Shown: positions 47,879 to 64,000, counted from the first letter of the stretch. The stretch: DNA of 64,000 nt from Aspidiotus rigidus (GCA_035079385.1 JAVHKY010000003.1:13247501-13311500), one strand, 5' to 3'. The notes: generated by a model from the sequence alone, not told the origin. Numbers and translations are program-made.

Positions 47879-49036
47879 TCACAAAATTTCAGCAACTTCT
47901 TTATCATAACAATCCATCATTCGCTCAGCTATCTCCCAAACTTTATCTCGATTAAGATCACAATCGAAAACCTATGTTGGAAACAGAAAAAAAGATCTAT
48001 TAAACTTTGATAGTCCATGACTAACTCCCTAAAAGTTTAAAGTATTCATACCGAAAACCATGTGAGACCGTCGTCTTCTCCAGGAATAGAAACACCGTGA
48101 CACTGTATAGCTAAAAACAGACCAGCGATGGCTAAATGTTCCGGTCTATAATTGATCACTGCAGGATCGTGATGAAAATCCTGTATAGCATACTGTCGCA
48201 TTAGTGGAATGAAGAGATTTGACTTCGATGTATGAATTATGAAAGAAAATAACAAACCGTAAGAAATGCCAAAGCATTTTGGATCAGAGGGATTTCTTTC
48301 GAGTCATGTGGATGAAGCCAACCTTTCAAGGAACTATAGTATTGTAATAAATACTGGAAACAACGTACGGTTATCAATTAAGAATTTAAACATCTGCGAA
48401 ATTCACGAGAACTATTTTGTTGTGATAATTACTTTATGAGGATCAGTCAGAGGTAATTGAAATTTTATCATTCTCATAATAAGAAGCTCCGCTTGAATTA
48501 TTGCATCTCTCATACTCCAATAATGATCGCCCAGATCTAAAGGAAGCGAATTTCTAAACAAGGTATTGTAAGATACATTTATAACGTCGCGAATTTTAAG
48601 AGGTTCATCTTTGATTTTACAGGCCAGGTACAAGCACGTAGACGCGATTAGCTGAAAAAACGTGAAGTCCAAATTAATATTTACGACGGTATTTAAGTGG
48701 AATATTGAAGCAATAATGAAGAGAAGGGGAAGTACTTACGTAAATATCGTATTTTTTGATGTCGACTTCTTTGAAAAACCTATGAAAAATGTGCGCAGCA
48801 GTAGTGAGAATGAGAGGTTTACAGCCGATTTTTATTCCTGTAAGATGAATACAGAATGAGCAAGAAAACAACAAAACGGTACGATTGTGTCAATAAGATA
48901 TCCGATGATATTTACCACATTCAAATAAGTATCTACTTCCTATGAAAACGCCATCGTGTGACCGGTAGTCGATAGGTTTTCGAATACTTTTTTCTCTTTG
49001 CCCCTGGAGTTCCAGAACATCAATAACGTCTTTCAT
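47879..49036 (-). CDS. CCNQ: Cyclin Q (FAM58A-type cyclin)
   Basis: Exons: 49036-48916, 48837-48740, 48651-48433, 48353-48258, 48192-48052, 47971-47879, all in phase, giving 255 residues, close to the usual length. The first cyclin fold includes KPLILTTAAHIFHRFFKEVD and LIASTCLYLACKIKDEPLK followed by IRDVINVSY, then HYWSMRDAIIQAELLIMRM. The second contains RPEHLAIAGLFLAIQCHGV. Known homologues (cyclin M/Q) activate CDK10, a kinase that acts on ETS2 and ciliogenesis in vertebrates; that role is inferred here by family. Start chosen as the first ATG of exon 1 (MKDVIDVLEL). No defects are seen. It is tail to tail with SEC61B. Confidence 0.94.
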
Positions 49037-50205
49037 GTTTAGCAAGTCACGAGAAAATCAGCAAAAGTGGTTGAAGTCCAGTTTATAATGGGAAATTATT
49101 CATAGTTTAGAGAGTCTCCAAAAATCCTCTACGTCTTTCTTTCAGTCTCGGACAAAATCCAGGAATTACTGTTTACGCTAGAGCCTTATTTACGCGTCGC
49201 GTTCATGTGATAAGGAAAATCCATCGTATCGCACCGGTCAGCGCTAGAATCGCATTTCTGAAGGAACTAATTTTACACACTAACACACAGATCTAACAGG
49301 AGGCAACTGCATTTTAGTTCGGGTTACCGACCAAAGAGAGGTAATTATAATCATTCGACAATTAATCTTGAAAATTGGATTCTGGGACATTAACGATCGT
49401 ATATTGTACCTCCTTTTCTGATTCTGTCTAGCAGAGTTAGCGATGCCACTTTTTCATTGCACAGTAAATAGGATAAGGATCGGCGACAAACACGAACGAT
49501 GAAGTGGGAACGGGAAAATTTTGACAAAAAGCTCCCATTTTACAATAATTTCAAAATATACGAAGGTACCAAAGAAGGTACTTTCAAAGGATAAATTTGC
49601 GTGCACGAAGATCCGTCGAAGGGGAGAACGAAAGTTTTCAAACATGAGAAAGTGAGCTCAGATATTTGTGGCATACCTTGTAAATTAATTGTCGATCTCG
49701 TGTACAATATGCTTGAGAACATTTCATATTTATGCAGTGATGAATTCTAAAAAACGTAGACCAGAATTACATTGAAAAAAAGATTTCAAGTAATGGAGTG
49801 CTGTAATTAGTTTTTGCAATAGAGGAGATTTTCCACAATATTTTAGAAAGTTTTTTGTGCAAGTTGTAAACGCTACAAAAAGTACTCCACTACGTAGAAA
49901 TTAGGTAACTTCCATTACAGGGTCTGACAAGTGAAGATATTAAAACCCAATTCATAAAATATATTAAAAATAAAAATCATCACAAGTAATAAAAGCAACC
50001 AAAAAAGGTAGTTAAAGGGACTTTTTCTATAATCAGTCTCTTAGAAGATTGAGGTTTTTTTCTTAAATTTGGTTTCACGTTATAAGCGGAAAAGAAAAGT
50101 TGTTATGAGAAGTAGAAAACAGGAAGAATATAAAATAATGATTATCATTAACAGAGTTTGACAAATTGAAATAAAAAAAAAGTCTATAATTAAAACAAGG
50201 ACACT
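49037..50205. other. Intergenic DNA between cyclin Q and NSMAF
   Basis: About 1.17 kb holding the cyclin Q promoter and the 3' end of NSMAF. Open frames near 49454-49722 (-) are short, overlapping and without family resemblance. Confidence 0.45.
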
Positions 50206-55633
<5,428 letters not shown>

Positions 55634-57439
55634 TTTTCAATAACGACGAACTTCTTCCATCATGAAGGGTGGTACCGCTTGATCAGCAGATTGAAAAACT
55701 TGAAATAAGTTCAGAAAGAAGTTAGTAGATGTTTGAAATCAACTTTTTCGTTTTCGAAGTTCAGAGTTCAGTTTATTGTGAACAGGCGAACACGCCAATC
55801 AGAAAGATGCAGTACCTCGACTGAATCGTTCTTATCACTCATGATAAGAAGTGTTGATAATCGGGTGCGCTCAGGAACGAACGGACTGCACTAAAGAGTA
55901 ACGCCTACCTCCTACCGGGGTGCATTTAGAAACGTGGGTGTACCCAACTGCTCAGCGTGCGGTCACAGATTTTTCAAAAACTCGTTCAGAAATCAGGATC
56001 AGAAAAATATTCATTCTGATTCTATTATGATTGTAACAACGCCCACATTTCTCAGCGTCGGTTAATTTTTTGGTACCGTTCAGGGACTCCAGTTGCGCGT
56101 ACTTTATTTGGAAATTGGAACTGTATGTATCTGGAAAGAATTTTTGTAAATCCAGTTGGGAATGGACTGAATGGGGTCTATATGAAAAATTTCCTGGAAA
56201 GTTATATGGAAACGAAAACATGAAAGAAGAAATTTTATTTCGAAGAAATGTTTAAAACGTGTTTTTATGTTCTAAAAAAATCTTTTGGTAAGGGAAAACA
56301 TTTTTTTTTTTGAGAAATGACACATGTTTTTTTGTCTTTTAAACTGTTCAAACTTTCCATAAATTTTTATAATTTCTTTCCGAGAAGAAATTAATTGAAA
56401 AAAAAAAAAAAAATTTCTTCTCTATGTTCACCCATAGAACTGGATTAAGATACAACTGGAGTACAGTGACGTCACGTTTTACTTGGTGTAAGTATTTTGC
56501 TAAAGTGGACGGACTCCTCAAAATTACGTTCTATCATAATCAGTTTGAGAGGGAAACACAAGAATGTAACAGTACGAACTCCGGAGATTTGGCTATAAGA
56601 CTGGTTTCTACACACCATCAACTACCCTCCAAAAATTGTCAGTGTTGAAGGACCCTATCGCGGCCAATGAAAGATCAGGAGTATTATCGCCTTTCTTGTA
56701 ATTGTGGTGAAATATACATGGGAGAGGCCGGACGTTCACTCAAAGATAGGCTCTACGAACACCCGCCTCGACTACAGAAATTTGGCTGGCCTCATAAGAG
56801 TATTTCCCTCCCTCAACGCCAAAAATGATATATCAGCATTCGCTCGACACTGACTGTGCAACCTCGAAACATAACTTCGACGATTTACAATGGAAAATAA
56901 TCCACCCCTCTCCGAAGAACGGATATTTAAGTCGTTTAGAAGAATTCGAAAAATCCGGTCAAAACGTGCCAAAAGAATTATATCGGCTACCTTCGTGAAT
57001 TCTCTAACTCGGTTCATGCTCGATTACTCACCAATCGACTCTTGACCACACGTCTCGTCACTCCTTCATTCTTGTTCTAATGCCGATGATGAGATGAGTC
57101 CCTATTTCTCGAAGCCGGTAGATTTTAACTTCTATTGTTTCAAAATTTACATCTAAATTACTGACAACATTCCTGTTCATATCGTGTTTCATTGTGTTTC
57201 ATTTCGCTTTACTTTTTTAATTTTTAATTTTTTCGGACTCTTATTTCAATTTTCTGACCTTATTTTATTATTTTATTTAAAAAAAATTTACTTTTATCAT
57301 TTCGACATGAACCTTTTGAGACTTTGGAATAAAAGAAAAAATTTGTTACTGTTACGTTCTTGTGTTTCCCTCTCAACCTACTTGTTTCTGCTGAATGCAC
57401 CTCGGCCGAGGGCAAAATGCTCACACCTAGTCCTGTTAT
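55634..57439. other. NSMAF upstream region with a retroelement scrap
   Basis: 55634-56640 should hold the NSMAF promoter and 5' untranslated sequence. No other gene is supported. 56640-57000 is a Penelope-like endonuclease remnant (listed separately). 57080-57439 is T-rich DNA leading to the target-site duplication of the composite Penelope insertion. Confidence 0.5.
56640..57000 (+). pseudogene. GIY-YIG endonuclease remnant of another Penelope-like element
   Basis: A frame from about 56664 gives DQEYYRLSCNCGEIYMGEAG then RSLKDRLYEH, the Cys-containing GIY-YIG core of Penelope endonucleases with the R...EH box. Shifted frames further on give KNGYLSRLEEFEKS and PKELYRLPS. Stops and shifts are frequent. 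The sequence differs from families A and B beside it and from the copy at 20.6-21.9 kb, so it is a fourth Penelope-like copy. No reverse transcriptase part was recognised upstream. Confidence 0.7.
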
Positions 57440-57490
57440 TGAGAAAGAGTTTTTCAATTGTACAAATCTACTTTATTAGTTGCTTATTCA

Positions 57491-57530
57491 AGAGTACTTT
57501 CGGGTGTTATCCCATCATCAGTTGTGTCAA
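57491..57530 (-). repeat. Hammerhead-like motif in family-B tail
   Basis: On the minus strand: CTGATGAT, a GGG...CCC stem with an ATAACA loop, then GAAAGTACTC. It resembles the CUGAUGA-stem-GAAA core of hammerhead ribozymes, which are known from Penelope-like elements. One extra T follows the CUGAUGA box, so activity is doubtful. The complementary copy at about 63560-63586 (+) has lost part of the CUGAUGA box. Confidence 0.45.
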
Positions 57531-57925
57531 AACTGGAGAACAAGGCCTTAACCATGAGTTTTTATAGTATAACACTGTGATCTTATTGGCTATAACAATG
57601 CTGTGTTGTGATTGGTTCACTTTTTAGAAACTTATTCTTACAATAATATGACATTGTGTTCTTATTGGCTAAAACATACTGCCTTGTGATTGGTTCAATC
57701 TATTGTTCTAAATACTGTATTTCTAGATTTTATACGGTCCTGCAAGTTATGGCCAAGCATACCGAACGAATGAAATACTCAAAATGGTAAATCTAGGAGT
57801 AAACTAAACAAAGCCACAGAAATACGATTATACACTGGAGCGCTTTCGATTAATAAACCATTGTCAACAGTGACATGAAAGCAACTGAAACCAATTACCG
57901 CTAGGAAGGAGAACATCCGACGAGA

Positions 57926-59196
57926 TCATGACTGAACCAGCGAGTCATCACGATGTGAATCATACTCATAAACTAATTCAATCAATCCCTCATCAGGTAT
58001 GTACCTGTTTAGCACATTTAGGCTGTCGTTATTAAGGTGCCGAATAATTTCAATGTGCTCAAGCGCCGTTCGTTTGAAGTACGAGTTCTCTCTGTGGAGG
58101 AGGGTCTCGGACCCCTCTTTATAGCAGTGACCACTGGTAATGAGATGGTCCGCAAAAGCCGATTCCCCCAATTTCTTTTTCTCCCAAGCTTTCTTATGCT
58201 CGTCAATTCTAATTTTAAGTTGACGGCCAGTCTCGCCTATGTATATCCCTTTACAATCATTACAATTCACCTTGTAGACGCCACTTTTTTCGAGCAATGG
58301 GATAGGGTCCTTTAACTTGACAAAAAGACTTTTTACAGTATTAAGGTTATAATAAACTGGTCGGAACCCAAACGGGCGGAGTACGCTACCTAATTTAGAA
58401 GAAAACTTCCCCAAGAAGGGGAGCCTTATTCAACGCTTCCTACTCTCCAATGTTGGATTGCGGGGGAGGGAAGTAGTGGAGTCCAGGCATTTCCGAGTCA
58501 ACTTCCTCCGGACCATGAGGTCAATGTCTATGCTCACCTCATTCACCCTGGCCAAGTGCTTTATAGTCGATAGCTCCCTTTGAAAGGCGGTCTGACCAAG
58601 CGGAATACTGGTCAACCGGTGGACATAGCTATTGAATGCAGCGGATTTATGGGCGACAGGGCAGAACGATTTGCCGTGGACAGTAGTATCGGTCGATGTA
58701 ACTTTCCTATAGATGGCGAGTTCATGGACACCGTCTCTATTGGAGATCGTGAGGTCCAAAAAATTAATAGAAGAACCGCCCACTTCCAATGTGAATTTGA
58801 TGGAAGGATACTGATTATTGATATACTTAAGAAACTCCAAAAGGAGATCCCGGGGACCGGTCCACGCACACAAAACATCATCGACGTACCTGCGCCAATA
58901 GTGTATATGACCTAAAAGCACATGGCCAGAGGAAAAAAGATCTAGCTCAAATTTTGACATAAATACCTCCGAGATGAGGGATCCCAGAGGAGAGCCAATA
59001 GGAATGCCGACCTCCTCAGGAAATTCAAAAAACTTACCCTCAAATTTGCAAAAATTGGGAGACCAGCAGATGTTAAGCAAGTTGAAAAATTCCATCAATT
59101 CTTCATGACGGATATTAAATTGTACTAAAAGGGTACCCATATATTGCATAGCAGTGGCTCTAGGAATATTGGGGAATAAGCCGACCACATCGAAAG
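57926..59196 (-). pseudogene. Family-A Penelope reverse transcriptase/GIY-YIG endonuclease, truncated copy
   Basis: Reading down from 59196: FDVVGLFPNIPRATAMQ, FPEEVGIPIGSPLGSLISEV, YVDDVLCAW (catalytic YVDD intact), SSINFLDLTISN and YRKVTSTDTTVHGKSF. A TGA at 58432-58430 then interrupts the frame. The endonuclease follows in the same frame (58414-57926): SGVYKVNCNDCKGIYIGETG, IRIDEHKKA and FADHLITSGH. In this family reverse transcriptase and endonuclease are normally one protein, so the TGA is a defect unless read through. Truncated at the 5' side by the inverted junction. Confidence 0.9.
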
Positions 59197-60728
59197 CCCC
59201 TGCTCTAAAAAAGTTGCTCCTTGAGCCTAACCCGGTGCCTCCTCTATTATACGGGCTGCCGAAGATCCACAAACAGGATACCCCGATGCGCCCGGTCGTT
59301 TCATTTGTGTCCTCCCCCACTTATTCTTTGGCGAAGTATCTAGACCGATGGTTTAAATCTAGAATAGATTTCGAGTCTCCCTACTCTGTGAGGAATTCGG
59401 TGTCTTTGGCTGATGGGCTGAAGGATGAAAATTTCCCGCCGGATTCGTCCCTCTGCTCTTTCGATGTGGTCGGCTTAATCCCCAATATTCCTAGAGCCAC
59501 TGCTATGCAATATATGGGTACCCTTTTAGTATAATTTAATATCCGTCATGAAGAATTGATGGAATTTTTCAACTTGCTTAACATCTGCTGGTCTCCCAAT
59601 TTTTGCAAATTTGAGGGTAAGTTTTTTGAATTTCCTGAGGAGGTCGGCATTCCTATTGGCTCTCCTCTGGGATCCCTCATCTCGGAGGTATTTATGTCAA
59701 AATTTGAGCTAGATCTTTTTTCCTCTGGCCATGTGCTTTTAGGTCATATACACTATTGGCGCAGGTACGTCGATGATGTTTTGTGTGCGTGGACCGGTCC
59801 CCGAGATCTCCTTTTGGAGTTTCTTAAGTATATCAATAATCAGTATCCTTCCATCAAATTCACATTGGAAGTGGGCGGTTCTTCTATTAATTTTTTGGAC
59901 CTCACGATCTCCAATAGAGACGGTGTCCATGAATTCGCCATCTATAGGAAAGTTACATCGACCGATACTACTGTCCACGGCAAATCGTTCTGCCCTGTCG
60001 CCCATAAATCCGCTGCATTCAATAGCTATGTCCACCGGTTGACCAGTAATCCGCTTGGTCAGACCGCCTTTCAAAGGGAGCTATCGACTATAAAGCACTT
60101 GGCCAGGGTGAATGAGGTGAGCATAGACATTGACCTCATGGTCCGGAGGAAGTTGACTCGGAAATGCCTGGACTCCACTACTTCCCTCCCCCGCAATCCA
60201 ACATTGGAGAGTAGGAAGCGTTGAATAAGGCTCCCCTTCTTGGGGAAGTTTTCTTCTAAATTAGGTAGTGTACTCCGCCCGTTTGGGTTCCGACCAGTTT
60301 ATTATAACCTTAATACTGTAAAAAGTCTTTTTGTCAAGTTAAAGGACCCTATCCCATTGCTCGAAAAAAGTGGCGTCTACAAGGTGAATTGTAATGATTG
60401 TAAAGGGATATACATAGGCGAGACTGGCCGTCAACTTAAAATTAGAATTGACGAGCATAAGAAAGCTTGGGAGAAAAAGAAATTGGGGGAATCGGCTTTT
60501 GCGGACCATCTCATTACCAGTGGTCACTGCTATAAAGAGGGGTCCGAGACCCTCCTCCACAGAGAGAACTCGTACTTCAAACGAACGGCGCTTGAGCACA
60601 TTGAAATTATTCGGCACCTTAATAACGACAGCCTAAATGTGCTAAACAGGTACATACCTGATGAGGGATTGATTGAATTAGTTTATGAGTATGATTCACA
60701 TCGTGATGACTCGCTGGTTCAGTCATGA
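59197..60728 (+). pseudogene. Family-A Penelope reverse transcriptase/GIY-YIG endonuclease, longer copy
   Basis: One frame runs from 59197 to 60728 with two stops. It begins LLYGLPKIHKQDTPMRPVV and FVSSPTYSLAKYLDRWFK, upstream Penelope RT motifs missing from the minus copy. A TAA at 59532-59534 replaces the Gln that the minus copy keeps (LLVQFNIRH). Then come PIGSPLGSL, YVDDVLCAW and INFLDLTIS. The TGA at 60222-60224 lies at exactly the same place as in the minus copy, followed in frame by the endonuclease (GIYIGETGRQLKIRIDEH). The N-terminal part of the reverse transcriptase is still missing. Confidence 0.9.
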
Positions 60729-60782
60729 TCTCGTCGGATGTTCTCCTTCCTAGCGGTAATTGGTTTCAGTTGCTTTCATGTC

Positions 60783-60816
60783 TCTGTTGACAATGGTTTA
60801 TTAATCGAAAGCGCTC
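60783..60816 (+). repeat. Hammerhead-like motif in family-A tail
   Basis: It reads CTGTTGACAAT, a GGTT...AATC stem, then GAAAGCGCTCC. The mirror copy is on the minus strand at about 57870-57839. The arrangement matches the family-B motif and the orphan at 1370-1403, which suggests conserved terminal RNA structure rather than chance. Confidence 0.4.
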
Positions 60817-60929
60817 CAGTGTATAATCGTATTTCTGTGGCTTTGTTTAGTTTACTCCTAGATTTACCATTTTGAGTATTTCATTCGTTCGGTACTGTAT
60901 TTCTATTGACTACATGGATTCCTGCCGTC

Positions 60930-61969
60930 TCATTGGTTGGTTCCGTTCTTCTTCTCTCGTCCAATCACCAGGCCGAATAATTTTTCGCTGTTAAATGTGA
61001 TTACATTGTTCAAGAGGCAGGCTTTCTTCCTCTTGGCTTTTGCAATCTCCATTTGTTCCCAGAGTTTTCTTCTATTTGTGCGATTCTCCACGTGTATGAC
61101 TTCAAATATTCCCTCTCCATCGTGGTTTTCCTCGTTACAGTGTTTCCCAAACAGTGACTTGCCATCTTCTTTCTCCCTCGACATTTTGTGCTCCTTTCTC
61201 CTGATCTCAAACTTTCTCCCAGTCTCACCGATATAGATCCCCTCGCACTGTTCACAACTGAGCTTGTACACCCCGCTTAAGCTTTCCTTTTCCTTTTGTT
61301 CCGTCTGGTCATTGCTGATTCTCTTCACCATGGGTTGGTTATTCTGGATACCCACATTCACATCGTAGCCATTGAACGCCTTTATCACCTTGTTTGTGTA
61401 CTTTCCTATGTATGGTATCGATCCACAGTACTTTCTCACTATGCTATCATGGGTTCCTTTCTTTGTTTCCATTTTCCCAAAGACTCCCTCCACCACACAT
61501 CTGCGGGAGCCATTGGCTTCTGCGATCTGCTTTACTATCTCGATCTCTTTCCTCTTCTCTTTGTTGTTCTTGAGGATAGAAATTGCCCGATAGCAGTAGT
61601 TCTGGATAGCCGCTAACTTGTGCCTAGGGTGATGGTAGGAGTCATTTGGGATGATGGTGTTAGTATGCGTCGGCATCCTGTAGATTTTGTATTCTATCCT
61701 ATTGTTCTCCATTGTCAGTGTAATGTCCAAATAGTTGATGGTCTCATTGCCTTTTTCTACTGTGAATTTGATGCTCTCATTCATCGCGTTCATTTCTGAA
61801 AGGAATAGATCCACCTGTCTATCAGTGCCTCACCACACAATTAGGATATCATCTACATATCTGGCCCAGTGTTTGATCGAGTTTCTGAACTTGCTGCCCT
61901 TCAATATCTTGTTTTCCATTATCATTCATGAATATCTCCGCCAGTATTGGTGACGACGGTAATCCCATG
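60930..61969 (-). pseudogene. Family-B Penelope reverse transcriptase/endonuclease, truncated copy
   Basis: From 61969 down: GSP-type motif and LAEIFMND, a frameshift near 61915, then YVDDILIVW followed at once by TGA where the plus copy has TCA after TGG, then an open frame from about 61814 to 60930. This holds ETINYLDITLTMEN, YHHPRHKLAAIQNY, SGVYKLSCEQCEGIYIGETG, RKFEIRRKEHK and FGKHCNEENHDGEG, ending KNGTNQ. The endonuclease region is intact here, unlike in its partner. The copy is cut on its 5' side at the junction with the plus copy. Confidence 0.88.
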
Positions 61970-63325
61970 CTACAAGATAGCAAAGATCGTAGCCACATTC
62001 CTGAAAGAAAACTACCAGTTTGCACCCAGACGAAGTATCAGAAACAACGGAGAGCTGATTGAGCAACTGGACAAGTTGGAAATCAGGAGTAACAACAAGC
62101 TGATATTCTTTGGTGTGACTAATAATATGTTTGGTACCATACCGAAGGAGGAACTTCTCACCCTGCTCAAAAGCAACAGATACCATGGGAACCCTGATGG
62201 GTCGAAGTACGTCAACATAGTGGAGGAGATCTTGAGCCAGAATTACTGCCGCTTCAATAACAGGTTCTACAGTCAGGAAAGGGGACTTGCGATGGGATCA
62301 CCGCTGTCACCAATACTGGCGGAGATATTCATGAATGATATGGAAAACAAGATATTGAAGGGCAGCAAGTTCAGAAACTCGATCAAACACTGGGCCAGAT
62401 ATGTACATGATATCCTAATTGTGTGGTCAGGCACTGATAGACAGGTGGATATATTCCTTTTAGAAATAAACGCGATGAGTGAGAGCATCAAATTCACAGT
62501 AGAAAAAGGCAATGAGACCATCAACTATTTGGACCTTACACTCACAATGGAGAACAATAGGATAGAATACAAAATCTACAGGAAGCCGACGCATACTGAC
62601 ACCATCATTCCAAATGACTCCTACCATCACCCTAGGCACAAGTTAGCGGCAATCCAGAACTACTGCTATCGGGCAATTTCTATCCTCAAGAACAACAAAG
62701 AGAAGAGGAAAGAGATCGAGATAGTAAAGCAGATCGCAGAAGCCAATGGCCACCTCAGATATATGGTGGAGGGAGTCTTTGGGAAAATGGTAACAAAAGA
62801 AAGGAACCCATGATGGCATAGTGAGAAAGTACTCCGGATCGATACCATACCGTATAGGAAAGTACACAAACAAGATGATAAAGGCGTTCAATGGCTACAA
62901 TGTGAATGTGGGTATCCAGAATAACCAACCCATGGTGAAGAGAATCAGCAATGACCAGACGGAACAAAAGGAAAAGGAAAGCTTAAACAGGGTGTACAAG
63001 CTCAGTTGTGAACAGTGCGAGGGGATCTATATCGGTGAGACTGGGAGAAAGTTTGAGATCAGGAGAAAGGAGCACAAAACGTCGAGGGAGAAAGAAATGG
63101 CAAGTCACTGTTTGGGAAACACTGTAACGAGGAAAACCACGATGGAGAGGGAATATTTGAAGTCATACACGTGGAGAATCGCACAAAGAGAAGAAAACTC
63201 TGGGAACAAATGGAGATTGCAAAAGCCAAGAGGAAGAAAGCCTGCCTCTTGAACGATGTGATCACATTTGACAGCGAAAAATTATTTGGCCTGGTGATTG
63301 GACGAGAGAAGAAGAACGGAACCAA
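61970..63325 (+). pseudogene. Family-B Penelope reverse transcriptase/endonuclease, longer copy
   Basis: Open from 61970 to 62813: YKIAKIVATFLKENYQFAP, KLIFFGVTNNMFGTIPKEEL, GLAMGSPLSPILAEIFMND and YVHDILIVWSG, so the first catalytic Asp of the YxDD box is His. A one-base insertion near 62790 shifts the frame into a stop. The endonuclease resumes at 62821 (YKLSCEQCEGIYIGETGR). A one-base deletion near 63096 (aagaaatggc instead of aagaagatggc) shifts it again. The copy is therefore inactive on three counts. Confidence 0.88.
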
Positions 63326-63699
63326 CCAATGAGACGGCAGGAATCCATGTAGTCAATAGAAATACAGCATTTAGAACAATAGATTGAACCAATCACAAAG
63401 CAGTATGTTTTAGCCAATAAGAACACAATGTCATATTATTGTAAGAATAAGTTTCTAAGAAGTGAACCAATCACAACACAGCATTGTTATAGCCAATAAG
63501 ATCACAGTGTTATAATATAAAAACTCATGGTTAAGGCCTTGTTGTCCAGTTGCGACACAATGATGGGATATCACCCGAAAGTACTCTTGAATAAGCAACT
63601 AATAAAGTAGATTTGTAGAATTGAAAAACCCTTTTTCAATATTAGTGCTCTACTTACACCTCACCCACTCATTATGAGTTCCGATAAAAGTCCTGTTAT

Positions 63700-64000
63700 G
63701 TCAAACCATTATCATTTTTTTTTTTTTTTGTATCTTTTATGTTTTTTTTTGTACTTTTTCCATTTGTCCTCTGTTTTTTTTTCTCTTAGTATTTATTTTT
63801 CTTGTAACTGTGGTTGGATGTAATAAAAAAAATAAATAAAATTGTACTAAAAGTATTCAAAATATGAGTTCTTTCACATGATTTAAGGAAGTTTTTCTTT
63901 CTCAGCAAGTCTTTCAGTATTCAAAAATTTATCGTGATAATTCTCCTACGAGAAATTGAGTTGCGGAAAATATTGCATGCCGTATGCTTTAGAAAGCTAA
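63700..64000. other. T-rich DNA to the window end
   Basis: Poly-T and poly-A tracts (63715-63840) followed by unremarkable AT-rich sequence. No gene is seen. Confidence 0.5.

Larger units (their letters stand above)
57726..60892. mobile_element. Penelope-like element, family A, head-to-head pair with 13-bp target duplication
   Basis: TACTGTATTTCTA is at 57713-57725 and 60893-60905. The target is visible uninterrupted, in complement, in the other family-B tail near 63355. The 3167-bp insert is a minus copy (59196 down to 57726) joined at 59196/59197 to a longer plus copy (59197-60892). The arms are almost identical. The minus copy begins within the reverse transcriptase at FDVVGLFPNIPRATAMQYM, whereas the plus copy extends about 260 bp further upstream. 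The pair entered as one unit, because a single duplication brackets both. Confidence 0.9.
57440..63688. mobile_element. Composite Penelope-like insertion, family B, with 11-bp target duplication
   Basis: AGTCCTGTTAT lies at 57429-57439 and again at 63689-63699. Between them is a head-to-head pair of family-B copies. The minus-strand copy covers 61969-60893 plus its displaced 3' tail 57712-57440. The plus-strand copy runs from 61970 to about 63688. The two tails (57440-57725 and about 63350-63640) are near-identical inverted repeats, e.g. attcttacaataatatgaca. The minus copy is split by the family-A insertion at 57726-60892. A longer copy joined head-to-head to a 5'-truncated inverted copy is a known habit of Penelope elements. 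Confidence 0.85.

Noticed and set aside
57260..57457. Minus-strand open frame next to the Penelope composite
   Set aside because: It overlaps the target-site duplication and T-rich flank, with no domain and no Penelope motif.

Overview
The window looks like nuclear DNA of an arthropod, most likely an insect. The reasons are AT-rich intergenic DNA, many short GT-AG introns, animal housekeeping genes (SEC61B, LEPROT/Vps55, cyclin Q, NSMAF/FAN), a germline Piwi-clade Argonaute, and many Penelope-like (PLE), Jockey-like and foldback repeats. I cannot name the species. A hemipteran is a guess.

Layout. 1-3419 is low-complexity and intergenic DNA. 3420 to about 6545 (-) is a nine-exon F-box/leucine-rich-repeat gene. 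6550-26038 is gene-poor and repeat-rich: a 45-bp minisatellite with flips of orientation (9.86-11.55 kb), a 1.27-kb foldback element (13.6-14.9 kb), a decayed Jockey-like retrotransposon (17.0-19.6 kb, -), a decayed PLE (20.56-21.85 kb, -) and a nested cruciform (23.4-23.9 kb). 26039-42144 (+) is an 18-exon Piwi gene. Its N-terminus comes from three tandem copies of one exon, one copy encoding an AT-hook-like motif. Its two largest introns hold a 3.8-kb inverted repeat and several MITEs with target-site duplications. 44364-46542 (-) LEPROT and 47094-47604 (+) SEC61B are divergent. 47879-49036 (-) is cyclin Q, tail to tail with SEC61B. 50206-55633 (-) is an 18-exon NSMAF/FAN BEACH-WD40 gene. 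56.64-57.0 kb holds a PLE endonuclease scrap. 57440-63688 is a nested retroelement: a head-to-head pair of PLE copies (family B) split by a second head-to-head pair (family A). Both insertions have recognisable target-site duplications (11 bp and 13 bp).

The five host genes were reconstructed by hand from splice signals and codon phase. Phase closes exactly in the Piwi, cyclin Q, NSMAF and SEC61B models, and from the second exon onward in the F-box model, whose first exon is partial. The exception is a one-base phase clash between LEPROT exons 1 and 2. The genes have no obvious shared pathway. The main theme is a transposon-defence gene embedded in, and itself invaded by, repeats able to form hairpins, next to a lively history of Penelope-like elements.
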